From: CAYNRE01 sp964399535
Lineage (GTDB): Bacteria > Planctomycetota > Planctomycetia > Pirellulales > CAYNRE01
Length of the DNA: 64,000 bases
Direction: 5' to 3'
Assembly (NCBI GenBank): GCA_964399535.1
Contig: CAYNRE010000046.1
Span: 1-64,000, forward strand
The translations under genes were made by a program, and so were the position numbers. Below are positions 43,992 to 53,489 of this stretch, one piece after another; position 1 is the first letter of the stretch, and each line of letters opens with the position of its first letter. The notes below the pieces were generated by a model. It was given only the letters and a program-made list of their open reading frames with translations, had not been told where the DNA came from and made no database searches.

Positions 43992-46039
43992 ACGACTGGC
44001 TCACTACCTTGAACGCCGGAGCCGACCTGTGGTTGGCCGGCATGCTGCGTGCCGCCTGGCAAGGCGGGTTGGCCCTGGGCGCCGTCTGGTTGGTGGGCCG
44101 CCGCTGGGCGATTTCGCCCCGCTGGATGGTTTGGGGCTGGCGATTGGCGTGCTTGAAACTTTTCTTCGCCGCCGTTTGGCTCGAGCCGGTTGAGCTACCG
44201 GTGTTGCCCGCCGCAGGGCCGTTGCCCCAGCGCGCGCCGCTGCCGGCGGTGGCCGCGCTGCCGATTACGGGCACCGTGGAGCCGGGCTCACCGGTGCGGC
44301 GGCAGATGCACCCAGAGGTTTCCGCCGCCGGAGCAAGGGTACTGCCTTCGGCCGCGGCGCTGCTGCTTGGGGCCTGGTTTTTGGGCGTGGTTTGGCAGGC
44401 CGGCCGGACCGCGCGGCAATGGCGAGCGTTGCGCCAGGTGTTGCGCCAGTCGCGCTTGGCGGAAAGCCCCCGCCTGGCCGCGCTGCTCGGCGAGGCGGTT
44501 GGAGCGCTGGGGCTAGACGGCCGCGCGGCAAGGGTGCGGCTGCTCGTCTCTTCCAGCGAGCCGGCTGCGCTGTTGGTCGGAGTCTGGCGCCCCGCGATTG
44601 TGCTGCCCGAGCAGGCCGAGCACCGTTTCGATGCCGAGGAACTACGGTTGATGCTGGCGCACGAGCTGGGCCATCTGGCCCGCCGCGATCTGGCTTGGAA
44701 CTGGCTGCCGACGCTGGCCACGTGGTGTTTTTACTTCCACCCCCTGATCTGGCTGGCCCGGCGCGAATGGCTCGCCGCCCAAGAAGCCGCCTGCGACGAA
44801 CTGTTGATCGAGCGGCGCGCGGCGCAGCCTTGGCCCTATGCCAGGCTGCTGGTCAAGCTGGGGCGGCTTGGTTCGAACCAGCCCGCCGTTTCGCTCTTAG
44901 GTGTGGGTGTAACGGGAAGCTTCGTCTCTCTAGAGAGGAGGATCGTAGCCATGGCTCGAGTGAGTCGTTCTTCGCGGCGGCGGCGCTGGTTGGCCAGAAC
45001 CACCTTGGCCCTGACGGCCGTGGTCGGGCTGGTTCCCTGGACCCTGGTGGCCCGCGCTCAGAGGGCCACCGAACCTGAACCACCAGCCCGGCCAGCTACC
45101 GGGCCGGTTCCGGCCAACGCGGGGGCAGAGCTACCCGGCCGAATTTACGCGTACCTGGTGGCCGAACTGATTGATGGTCAGGAGTACCGCGGCGTGGCGT
45201 CGATCGATCCGAACACCGGCGAGTGGACACGCCTGGGCAGCCTGGGGCAGTCGCTGCGCGTTTCGCCCGACGGGCGCCGCCTGGCCTATCAGATCCTGCG
45301 GCCGGGCGACCCGCGCGACGACGCCTCGTTCGATCTGTACGTGGCCGATGTCGAGCGCCCCGAGCCGGCGCTGGTGGCTGAAAACGCCATGCTGCCCTGT
45401 TGGAGCGCCGACGGAAAACGCCTTTTGTTTAGCCGCGGAACCATGCCCGAAGACTTGGGCTGGCGGGGGAAGGCTTTCGTTTACGATCTGGAGTCCAAAC
45501 AGGTGCAGGAGCTGGCGCTTCCCGAGACCGACGAGGTCGACGACTGGGCCTCGGACGGCGACTGGCTGGTGACGGTTTCCGATCGGCATCCGCCTCACGG
45601 CAGCGGCTACCAGCTTTATGTCATGCACGCCGACGGCAGCGGCGAGCGCCGCTTGACCGAGGGCGCGGGCCTGAATTGCTACCCGCGCTTCAGCCCCGAT
45701 GGCCGGCACCTGGCCTACCATCACCAGCGCAAAGGTGTCGATTCACTCTACGTGCTCGACTTAAGCGGTGGGAAGCCGCGCCTGCTGATGCAGTCGCACG
45801 ACGACGGCAGTCGCGCCTGCCACGGCGCCTGTTGGTCTCCCGACGGAGCCTGGCTGGCCGTGAACGTAAAGGACTGGACGGTGCGAGTCTTGCCGTCGGG
45901 AAAACGGGAGTTCCACCAGTCGTTTGGAGAAGGGAACGAGCGGCTCGAGATTCTCTCATTCCAGGGGGAAAGCCGCGGGGTGATCAACCTGAAAGACGTA
46001 AAGAAAGTGAATTGGTTGGGCCGGGCCGATTGGAACTAG
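43988..46039 (+). CDS. BlaR1/MecR1-type M56 membrane protease with beta-propeller sensor
   Basis: 683-aa signal-transducing protease. Residues 1-345 are the M56 membrane part: several transmembrane helices, zinc motif HELGH at 225-229 with CDE further on as the third ligand, the FYFHPLIWLARREW segment and a last hydrophobic helix at about 334-352. Residues about 375-683 form a TolB/WD40-like propeller (RVSPDGRRLAYQI; CWSADGKRLLFSRG; RFSPDGRHLAYHH; CWSPDGAWLAVN) where BlaR1 has its penicillin-binding domain. GTG 43988 overlaps the BlaI stop, so the two are coupled. By analogy, ligand binding outside would activate the protease and inactivate the repressor; the ligand is unknown and beta-lactam sensing is not supported. 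Confidence 0.9.
   Translation: MNDWLTTLNAGADLWLAGMLRAAWQGGLALGAVWLVGRRWAISPRWMVWGWRLACLKLFFAAVWLEPVELPVLPAAGPLPQRAPLPAVAALPITGTVEPGSPVRRQMHPEVSAAGARVLPSAAALLLGAWFLGVVWQAGRTARQWRALRQVLRQSRLAESPRLAALLGEAVGALGLDGRAARVRLLVSSSEPAALLVGVWRPAIVLPEQAEHRFDAEELRLMLAHELGHLARRDLAWNWLPTLATWCFYFHPLIWLARREWLAAQEAACDELLIERRAAQPWPYARLLVKLGRLGSNQPAVSLLGVGVTGSFVSLERRIVAMARVSRSSRRRRWLARTTLALTAVVGLVPWTLVARAQRATEPEPPARPATGPVPANAGAELPGRIYAYLVAELIDGQEYRGVASIDPNTGEWTRLGSLGQSLRVSPDGRRLAYQILRPGDPRDDASFDLYVADVERPEPALVAENAMLPCWSADGKRLLFSRGTMPEDLGWRGKAFVYDLESKQVQELALPETDEVDDWASDGDWLVTVSDRHPPHGSGYQLYVMHADGSGERRLTEGAGLNCYPRFSPDGRHLAYHHQRKGVDSLYVLDLSGGKPRLLMQSHDDGSRACHGACWSPDGAWLAVNVKDWTVRVLPSGKREFHQSFGEGNERLEILSFQGESRGVINLKDVKKVNWLGRADWN
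44936..44953 (+). promoter_or_regulatory. internal Shine-Dalgarno and in-frame ATG in the protease gene
   Basis: AGGAGG at 44936-44941, 9 nt, then ATG 44951 in the same frame. Initiation here would give a 362-aa protein starting MARVSRSSRRRRWLARTTLA, which looks like a signal peptide (Arg-rich start, hydrophobic core, ARA-Q end) followed by the propeller. The two Arg codons are AGG AGG in a gene that otherwise mainly uses CGN. Confidence 0.5.
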
Positions 46040-46171
46040 CGGCCTGTCTCCTGGGAATTGTCGGGCTTTCCCCCGACACCAACGAAGTGGCGGCCGCGGG
46101 CGGTTCGTTCCGCGGCTGCCGCGCGGGGGCGAGCGATGCGGCAAACGTTTGGGCGGGTAGCCAAACCTTGC

Positions 46172-48058
46172 CTAACGCACCCGCCAGCTTTCGCGCAAGA
46201 TCTTCCACTCGCCCGCTTCGCGAACGACCTGAAACACCCAGGTGGTGAAATACCCCTTGGGGGTCGGCCCCTCTACCCGGATCGTGGCGGAGTTTTCCTG
46301 CGCGAACCCGGCGATTGCCAGGTCGCCAATAGGCCGGGTGTCGTGCCAGAGCTGCCAGTCGACGTCGTCAAAGTCGGCGGGCCGCTCGGAAGAAGACAAC
46401 TGCTTGAGGCGTGCCGGCTCGGCGGCATGAATCGCCTTCAGGTATTCGACCACCACGGCGGCCGCCGGCGAACGAGTGGGGTCGATGGGCAGGCCGTTTC
46501 CCGCGGTTACCGTGTCGTCGACCGCGCCGGCCGCCCTCAACAAGTCAGAGATTTCGACCTGCTGGGCATCGATCGCTTGCATGAGCGCGGTGGTGCGGTA
46601 CTCGCCGTGCTTCACATTCACATCGGCGCCGGCGGCCAGCAGGGCCCGCACGATCTCCACCTGCCCCTGGCGTGCGGCCCGCATCAGCGGCGTTTCGCCC
46701 GAGGAAGTGGTCTGGTTCGGGTTGGCTCCTTTCTCGAGCAACAGGCGAACCACTTCGGGCCGGTGACCGAAGAGCAGGCTTTCCCGCCCGCGATCGAGCG
46801 AATTGGGGTCGACACCACGCTCGATCAGCCGCGTGATTTCGGCCAAATCGCCGTTTTCAGCCGCCCGAGCCAGAGCCTCGTGGTGGCGCCGCAGGGTAGA
46901 GGGATGGTGAACATGCAATTGGGTGCCGCCCCAAAGGGTCAGATGCAAGAGCACCAACGCTATTAGGCCCCCCACGACCCGGGCGATGGCCGACTGGCGC
47001 AAGCGGCCAGCCACCACGTCGGCCGGCCCGGGCAGGTATCGCACCACGACCGTGCTGCGCTTCAAGCTAGGCACCAGGGCATTCTTGTCCTCGCGGTAGA
47101 TGCCGAACACACAGGCTTCGCTTCCCGGCGCGATGAACTTCTCGATCAGTTCGGGTCGGTCGCCGCCAGCCGAGCCCAGCAGCTCGTCGTCTCCCTCGGC
47201 CGAGTCACTGCCCGGCTGGTCGGAATCGTGCGGCTGGTCTTCGGCGGCCTGGTCTTCGGCGGGCTGGTCTTCCAGCGAGTCGTCGTCATCGTCTTCATCG
47301 TCGAACGAATCTTCGTCGTCTTGGTTGGTTATTTCGTCTTCGTCGTTGCCTGTTTGGCGCGAGTCGACGTTTCCAGGAGCAGCAATCGGCGGAGCTTGGA
47401 ACGAGGAGCTTGCTAGCCAGGCCAAGGCGTCTGGATCGCGCTGCCAGTCTTGCTCGATCGAGCCGTCGTCGTCGGCCAAAACGCGAAGATAGCTCGACAA
47501 GAACTGAACCAGCCTGAGCCCACTTACGTTTTCGAAGCGGCGCTGGGCAAGAAAGGCGCTGGCCCGCTGGAAATGCACCGGCAGCGAGCAGCGCTTTGGC
47601 GGCAGCTCGGCCAGATCGGGGAAGCCGAAAACGCGGAGCGTGCGGTTTCCTTCGCGTACCAGCCAGGGCTCCATGCGAAAGCCCCCCAGCGCGGTTGCCA
47701 CCGGGGAATCGTCGCCAGGCTCGCGCGGTCGGCGGCGCATTTCGTATTCGTACAACACCGCCGGGCTGTGCGAGAACGGCGTCTGCAGCGGCTGCCCCAC
47801 CGGGTGGATGGTTCCCGCGGCCACGGCGGGGCGTCCATCGCGCCAGGGTAGCCCCAGCCGGGCCCGCTCCAGCAGCGACCAGTCGCGAAACTGCTGCCAC
47901 CCACCCAGCAAGGCGCCCAGGGAAAAGAACAGGATCGTGCCGGCCACCAGGGGACCGATCCAGGTCGCGGGCGGATCCCACCGCGATTCAAAGGCAAAGT
48001 AGTAGCCTGAAACGCAGGCTACGTAGAGCAGCAGCGAAAGGATGCAGCCTCGCTTCAT
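46172..48058 (-). CDS. ankyrin-repeat membrane protein with GIDE-like N-terminal part
   Basis: 628-aa membrane protein. Two hydrophobic segments near the N-terminus (about 5-24 and 33-53) precede a beta-rich region with FSHSPAVLYEYEMRRR, like the GIDE/MUL1-type domain of bacterial proteins, but no RING finger is present. A strongly acidic low-complexity stretch at about 240-300 (EDE/DDD runs) follows, then a third membrane helix near 370-390, three ankyrin repeats at about 400-510 (GRESLLFGHRPEVVRLLLEKGANPN; TPLMRAARQGQVEIVRALLAAGADVN; TALMQAIDAQQVEISDLLRAAGA) and a C-terminal domain of NTF2-like appearance. Function unknown; ankyrin repeats imply a protein partner. Convergent with the propeller-protease gene. 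Confidence 0.75.
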   Translation of the reverse strand: MKRGCILSLLLYVACVSGYYFAFESRWDPPATWIGPLVAGTILFFSLGALLGGWQQFRDWSLLERARLGLPWRDGRPAVAAGTIHPVGQPLQTPFSHSPAVLYEYEMRRRPREPGDDSPVATALGGFRMEPWLVREGNRTLRVFGFPDLAELPPKRCSLPVHFQRASAFLAQRRFENVSGLRLVQFLSSYLRVLADDDGSIEQDWQRDPDALAWLASSSFQAPPIAAPGNVDSRQTGNDEDEITNQDDEDSFDDEDDDDDSLEDQPAEDQAAEDQPHDSDQPGSDSAEGDDELLGSAGGDRPELIEKFIAPGSEACVFGIYREDKNALVPSLKRSTVVVRYLPGPADVVAGRLRQSAIARVVGGLIALVLLHLTLWGGTQLHVHHPSTLRRHHEALARAAENGDLAEITRLIERGVDPNSLDRGRESLLFGHRPEVVRLLLEKGANPNQTTSSGETPLMRAARQGQVEIVRALLAAGADVNVKHGEYRTTALMQAIDAQQVEISDLLRAAGAVDDTVTAGNGLPIDPTRSPAAAVVVEYLKAIHAAEPARLKQLSSSERPADFDDVDWQLWHDTRPIGDLAIAGFAQENSATIRVEGPTPKGYFTTWVFQVVREAGEWKILRESWRVR

Positions 48059-48300
48059 AAAAGGATCTCAAGAAGCGAAAGACACGCCGCCCCTTGGCCG
48101 CCCAGCAGCGCGCGGGGGGGAAGGGTAGGCATTCGTCGTTTGGTCGGGGTGTGCCGTATGGGCCCACGGGCACACGCCTAATGTAACGCAGGCGGGGCCT
48201 GCGCCAGCCCGGCGTGCAGCTCGGTTTCTCGACCGGGTGGGGCAGGGGTGGGCGGCTGGTGGTTTGCCCGCCAGTAGCCACACGGAGTGTGGGCTGTGCG

Positions 48301-48381
48301 TTGGCGGCTGGCTTGGGATGAAGATAAAATAAGGGCTGGCTCGAGGGAGCGCCGGCCCGCGGGCGTTTTCGCCGCCGGCGC
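48301..48381 (+). promoter_or_regulatory. possible promoter and 5'-UTR hairpin ahead of PSD1 copy 2
   Basis: The 439-nt gap 48059-48497 between divergent genes holds no gene. TTGGCG (48301-48306), 18-nt spacer and TAAAAT (48325-48330) form a plausible promoter. Just downstream is a long hairpin: GCGCCGGC (48349-48356) with GCCGGCGC (48374-48381), inner stem GGCG/CGCC around TTTT. The leader would be about 160 nt. Confidence 0.4.
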
Positions 48382-48497
48382 CCCAGATTCCGCGGCCGAG
48401 CCTCGGTAAGGCCAGGTTGCTCGCTGGTGCCGGCCCGCGACGCGCCCCTGCGACGATCCCACCATCAACGTCCACACCGCCCCGAGAGCCCGACCGC

Positions 48498-51400
48498 ATG
48501 GCCATGGCCCGACTGCCCAAACACACCCCGCGATTTGCGCCGGCAAGCAGGAGGGCCGCGTTCCCGGGCGGCCTTGCGGTTCGACTCTCGATTCGCCTGG
48601 CGTTGGTGGTTGTAGGGTTAAACCTGACAGCCAGGCTGGCCTTGGCGCAGGCGCCGCCGAACGCACCCGGCGAACCGGTCGACTTCGCCCAGTCGATCCG
48701 GCCCATTTTTCAGCAGCACTGCGAGAAGTGTCACGGCGAGGCCAAGCAAGAGTCGGGCTTACGGCTCGATCGGAAGCAAGCCGCGCTGAATCATGGCGAC
48801 GCGATCTACGGCCCGCCGATCGTGCCCGGCGAGAGCGCGGCGAGCGTGTTGTTGCAGGCGGTCGAGGGAACGCACGCCGAGTTGGGGCGGATGCCGCCCA
48901 AGGGGCCGGGGCTTTCGCCCGACCAGATCGCCCTGTTGCGGGCTTGGATCGATCAGGGGGCCAACTGGCCCGACGAGGGCCTCGCGGCCGCCGACGAGCG
49001 AGCGGCACATTGGGCCTTTCAGCCGCCGCGCCGGCCCGAGCTACCCGCGGTGTCCCAGACCGTTTGGGCCGAGAACCCGATCGATCGGTTTGTGTTGGCT
49101 CGGCTCGAGGCCGAGGGCGTTTCCCCGGCGCCCCAGGCCGATCGCATCACGCTCTTGCGGCGGTTGTACCTGGACCTGGTGGGGCTTGGGCCTTCGGTGG
49201 CCGAAGTCGATGAGTTTCTGGCCGACGGTGCATCGGATGCCTATGCCCGGGCGGTCGAGCGGCTGCTGGCCTCGCCGCACTTCGGCGAGCGCTGGGGGCG
49301 GCACTGGCTCGACGCGGCGCGTTACGCCGATTCCGACGGTTACGAAAAAGACAAATCCCGGCAGATGTGGTTTTATCGCGACTGGGTGGTTGGCGCCCTG
49401 AATCGCGATTTGCCGTACGACCAGTTTTTGATCGAGCAATTTGCCGGCGACCTGCTGCCTGGCGCCACGCAAGACCAGATCGTGGCCACCGGTTTGCTGC
49501 GCAACTCGATGCTCAATGAAGAAGGGGGCGTGGATCCCGAACAGTTTCGCATGGACGCCATGTTCGACCGGCTCGACTGCGTGGGAAAGAGCGTGCTTGG
49601 GCTCACAATTCAGTGCGCCCAGTGCCACAACCACAAGTACGACCCGATCACCCAGGACGACTACTACGCGCTGTTCGCTTTTTTGAACAACGACTACGAG
49701 CCCACCCGGGTTGTGTACACCCCGGACGAGCGGAAGCGCATCGACGAGCTGGGCCGGCAGATGCAAGCGGTGGAAGACGAGTTTCGCTCGCACCAGGCCG
49801 ACTGGCAGGCCCAGCTCAGCGCGTGGTTGGCCGACGAATCGCGGCGCCAAGCAGCTTGGACGGCGCTCGATCCGGACGAGTTCGTCGAAACCGGCGGCGG
49901 CGCCAAGCTGCACAAACTGGGCGACGGTTCGGTGCTTTGTTCAGGCTACGCCCCTACGCATTGCACCTTCCGGCTCGTGGCGAAGTCGTCGCTGCCCGAA
50001 ATTACCGGCCTCAGGCTCGATGCCTTGTTGCACCCCAACCTGCCCTGCGGCGGGCCCGGCCGCTCGTTCAAGGGAACGTTTTACCTGACCGAGATTCGCG
50101 TCGAAGCGGCGCCGCTCGGCGAGCCGGACAAGAAGACGGCCGTGAAGCTGGTGGCGGCCTCGGCCGATTTTTCTCAGGGCGAAGCCCCTCTGGAACCACA
50201 ATTCGACGATCGCTCGGGACGCGAACGCCGCGTGGGCCCCGTGGCTTGGGCCATCGACGGCAAGGACGAAACCGCCTGGGGAATCGACGCCGGGCCCGGC
50301 CGGCGCAACCGCGAGCGGGCCGCCGTGTTTCAGTTTGAAACGCCGGTCCGTTTTCCCCAAGGGGCCGTGTTGACCGTACACCTGGTGCAAAACCACGGTG
50401 GCTGGAACAGCGACGACCACCAGAACACCCTCTTGGGGCGATGCCGGCTGGCGGTCACGGGCGCGGAGAGCCCCACCGAGCCCGCTCCGCTGCCGCTCTC
50501 GACCAGCGCGGCACTCGCCAAGCCAGACGCCGAGCGCACCGCGGCCGAACAGGCTGAGCTCGCCGCCGTGTTTCGCGCCCGACATCCCCAGGGCGAGGCC
50601 GCCGCGATTGAGCTCGAGTCGCTTTGGCGCCAGTGGCCCGAAGGGTCGACGACGCTGGTGCTGGCGGCTCAAGAGCAGCCCCGCACCACGCACCTGTTGC
50701 AGCGAGGAGATTTTCTCCGCCCTGGAAAAGTGGTTGCACCGGGCGTACCCCAGGTGCTTCATCCACTTCCCTCGGGCGCGCCCCCCACTCGGCTGACGCT
50801 CGCCCGTTGGCTCGTCGATCGCCAGAGCCCCACCACGGCCCGCGTGATCGTAAACCGGGTTTGGCAGGCGTACTTTGGCACCGGATTGGTCGCCACGCCG
50901 GAAGATTTCGGCGTTCAGGGCGAGGCCCCGTCGCATCCTGAGCTGCTCGACTGGCTGGCGGTGGAGCTGATGGACCAGGGCTGGAGTCTGAAGCACCTGC
51001 ATCGGCTGATCGTGCACTCGGCCACGTATCGGCAAAGCTCGCACTTCCGACCGGAACTGGCCGAGCGCGACCCCTACAACCGCTGGTTGGCTCGCGGGCC
51101 GCGGCTGCGGGTCGAGGGAGAGATTGTGCGCGACCTGGCCCTCAGCGCCAGCGGGCTTTTGAACCCCGCGCTGGGCGGTCCGAGCGTATTTCCGCCGATG
51201 CCGCCCAGCGTGCTCGCGCTGAGCTACGGCCCCATGACCTGGAACGCCGAGACCGGGCCCAATCGCTATCGCCGGTCGCTCTACACTTTCCGCCGCCGCT
51301 CGATCCCGTTTCCGGCGCTCCAGAATTTCGATACGCCCAACGGCGACGCGGCCTGCGTGCGCCGAGCCCGGTCGAACACCCCCTTGCAGGCGCTGACCAC

Positions 51401-51734
51401 GCTGAACGAAACGTTGTTTATCGAAGCCGCGCGGGCCCTGGCTCGTCGGGCCGTGGCCGAGGGAGGGTCCAGCGAAGACCAGCGGCTAAGCTACGCGTTT
51501 CGCTGCTGCGTTTCGCGCCCCCCCGAGGCGGGTGAGCTGGCCGAGCTGCGGGGGCTTTTCGAGCGGCAGCGCGAGCGCCTGGCCCAAGGCTGGACGAACC
51601 CTTGGCTGCTCGCCACCGGCGAAGCCGCGTTGCCCGAGGGTATCGCCGGCGGCGCCACGCCGACCGAGTTGGGCGCCTATACGATCGTGGCCCGGGTTCT
51701 CTTGAATCTCGACGAAACGATCACCAAGGAGTGA
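48498..51734 (+). CDS. PSD1 family cytochrome-like protein (PSCyt1-PSCyt2-PSD1), copy 2
   Basis: 1078-aa exported protein, same domain order as copy 1. Signal anchor at about 35-52 (IRLALVVVGLNLTARLALA); heme-type CEKCH at 75-79; DUF1549 core (SPHFGERWGRHWLDAARYAD); CAQCH at 373-377; variable middle region with VAWAIDGKDETAWGID, a carbohydrate-binding-like segment; DUF1553 part (VIVNRVWQAYFGTGLVATPEDFG; RRARSNTPLQALTTLNETLF). ATG 48498 is the first Met; 48504 is another possibility. AAGGAG at its 3' end overlaps its stop codon and serves the DUF1501 gene that follows. Confidence 0.9.
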   Translation: MAMARLPKHTPRFAPASRRAAFPGGLAVRLSIRLALVVVGLNLTARLALAQAPPNAPGEPVDFAQSIRPIFQQHCEKCHGEAKQESGLRLDRKQAALNHGDAIYGPPIVPGESAASVLLQAVEGTHAELGRMPPKGPGLSPDQIALLRAWIDQGANWPDEGLAAADERAAHWAFQPPRRPELPAVSQTVWAENPIDRFVLARLEAEGVSPAPQADRITLLRRLYLDLVGLGPSVAEVDEFLADGASDAYARAVERLLASPHFGERWGRHWLDAARYADSDGYEKDKSRQMWFYRDWVVGALNRDLPYDQFLIEQFAGDLLPGATQDQIVATGLLRNSMLNEEGGVDPEQFRMDAMFDRLDCVGKSVLGLTIQCAQCHNHKYDPITQDDYYALFAFLNNDYEPTRVVYTPDERKRIDELGRQMQAVEDEFRSHQADWQAQLSAWLADESRRQAAWTALDPDEFVETGGGAKLHKLGDGSVLCSGYAPTHCTFRLVAKSSLPEITGLRLDALLHPNLPCGGPGRSFKGTFYLTEIRVEAAPLGEPDKKTAVKLVAASADFSQGEAPLEPQFDDRSGRERRVGPVAWAIDGKDETAWGIDAGPGRRNRERAAVFQFETPVRFPQGAVLTVHLVQNHGGWNSDDHQNTLLGRCRLAVTGAESPTEPAPLPLSTSAALAKPDAERTAAEQAELAAVFRARHPQGEAAAIELESLWRQWPEGSTTLVLAAQEQPRTTHLLQRGDFLRPGKVVAPGVPQVLHPLPSGAPPTRLTLARWLVDRQSPTTARVIVNRVWQAYFGTGLVATPEDFGVQGEAPSHPELLDWLAVELMDQGWSLKHLHRLIVHSATYRQSSHFRPELAERDPYNRWLARGPRLRVEGEIVRDLALSASGLLNPALGGPSVFPPMPPSVLALSYGPMTWNAETGPNRYRRSLYTFRRRSIPFPALQNFDTPNGDAACVRRARSNTPLQALTTLNETLFIEAARALARRAVAEGGSSEDQRLSYAFRCCVSRPPEAGELAELRGLFERQRERLAQGWTNPWLLATGEAALPEGIAGGATPTELGAYTIVARVLLNLDETITKE

Positions 51735-51741
51735 TCGCACT

Positions 51742-53199
51742 ATGACCATCGGCCAATCGAACGTCGGACTCCCTGCCGGCGGGCAAGCTCCCTGGGCGGC
51801 CCGGCGCTGGTTCTTCGAGCAATGTGGGCTGGGAATCGGCGCCATGGCGCTGGGCACGCTCTTGGGGGCCGCCAAAGCCAGGCCGGCGCAGGCCGCCGGC
51901 GCCGCGGCGACGGGCCCCTTGGCGCCCAGGCCGCCGCATTTCGCCCCCCGGGCCAAGCAGGTCGTTTACCTGTTTATGGCCGGCGCACCCAGCCACTTGG
52001 AACTGTTCGACTACAAACCGATGCTGGAGAAGCATAACGGCCAGCTTCCGCCCGCCGAGTTGCTCAAGGGCTACCGGGCAGCGTTTATCAATCCGAATTC
52101 GGCGCTCTTGGGGCCCAAGTTTAAGTTCGCCAAGCAGGGGCAGTGCGGGGCGGAAATCTCGGAGCTATTGCCGCACCTGGCCCAGGTGGTCGACGAGTTG
52201 GCCATCGTGCGCTCGATGCAGACCGACGCGTTCAACCACGCGCCCGGTCAAATCTTCATGAACACCGGCTCGCAGCAATTCGGCCGGCCGAGCATGGGCG
52301 CCTGGGTAACCTATGGGCTGGGGTGCGAAACGAGCGACCTGCCGGGCTACGTGGTGCTCAAATCGGCCAAGAAGGGCACCAGCGGCGGCGCCTCGAACTG
52401 GGGCTGCGGCTTCCTGCCCACGGTTTACCAGGGGGTGCCGCTACGGAGCGAAGGGGATCCAATCCTATTCCTTTCGAACCCGCCGGGGATCGACGAAGGG
52501 GTTCAGCGCGACTCGCTCGACACCTTGGCTCGGCTCAACCAGCAGCGGCTCGACGTGGTGGGCGATCCGGAAATCGCCGCCCGAATGAGCGCGTTTGAAA
52601 TGGCCTATCGCATGCAGACCAGCGCGCCTGAACTGATGGACCTATCGCAAGAAACGCCGGAGACGCTCGAGCTGTACGGCGCCCGGCCCGGGGAGCCATC
52701 GTTTGCCAACAACTGCCTGTTGGCCCGCCGACTGATCGAGCGCGGGGTGCGATTCGTACAGCTTTTCCACGAAGCCTGGGACCACCACGGCGGGCTCACC
52801 GCCGGGCTTAAGGAACAGTGCGGCCAGACAGATCGCCCAGCGGCCTCGCTGTAGAAAGACCTGAAGCTGCGGGGCCTGCTCGACGAGACGCTCGTGATTT
52901 GGGGGGGCGAGTTCGGCCGCACGCCCATGGTGCAGGGGGGTAACGACGGCCGAGACCATCACCCCAATGCCTTTACCATGTGGTTGGCCGGCGGCGGCGT
53001 AAAGCCCGGGCTGGCGCTGGGCGCCTCGGACGAACTGGGGTTCAACGCCGTGACCGACAAGGTGCACGTGCACGACCTGCACGCCACGATCCTGCACCTG
53101 TTGGGCCTGGAGCACACCGAGTTGACGTATCGGTTCCAGGGGCGCGACTTCCGGCTGACCGATGTTCACGGCGAGTTGGTCACCAAGCTGCTGGCCTGA
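51742..53199 (+). pseudogene. DUF1501 family protein, copy 2, interrupted by in-frame TAG
   Basis: Counterpart of the intact DUF1501 protein at 14046-15518. The frame runs 370 codons, meets TAG at 52852-52854, then stays open to the natural stop at 53197-53199 with all the family's C-terminal motifs (LVIWGGEFGRTPMVQ, RDHHPNAFTMWLAGGG, HDLHATILHLLGLEHTELT). In copy 1 the TAG position is Val of ALVRDLKRLGLL, here SL-stop-KDLKLRGLL. The 5' end is intact: ATG 51742 with AAGGAG 10 nt upstream, and a short region to the signal-like start. Either a recent nonsense mutation, a sequencing/assembly error, or readthrough. Without readthrough the product loses the part with the metal-site-like residues. 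Confidence 0.88.
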
Positions 53200-53489
53200 G
53201 CCGGGCCGAGTTTCGCTCGAACCCCGTCTCGGGGCATTCGTTCCGCGCGGGCGGCTGCCAACCCGCCGCCGCCGAGCGAACTGGCAGCCGGACGGCGTCG
53301 GTCGGGCATTGTGCCGACCGTGCTTGAACGCTCGCCAAGGTCGGTCGTAGAATACCCGGCCGGCAAGCGGCCCCCGGGTGGGCCTGCTGCCGAGGAACCG
53401 GGCAGCCCGGACGCTCCTGGCCCGAACTCACCTCGGTTGGCGCCCCGCCCCCTGTGGCGGCGCGCCGACCGCCACGAACACCGATCGGC

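Noticed and set aside
43593..46039. beta-lactam resistance sensor operon
   Set aside because: No penicillin-binding sensor domain and no beta-lactamase gene in the window, so resistance is not supported.
47278..47330. trinucleotide-like repeat as a regulatory element
   Set aside because: It simply encodes the acidic linker of the ankyrin protein.
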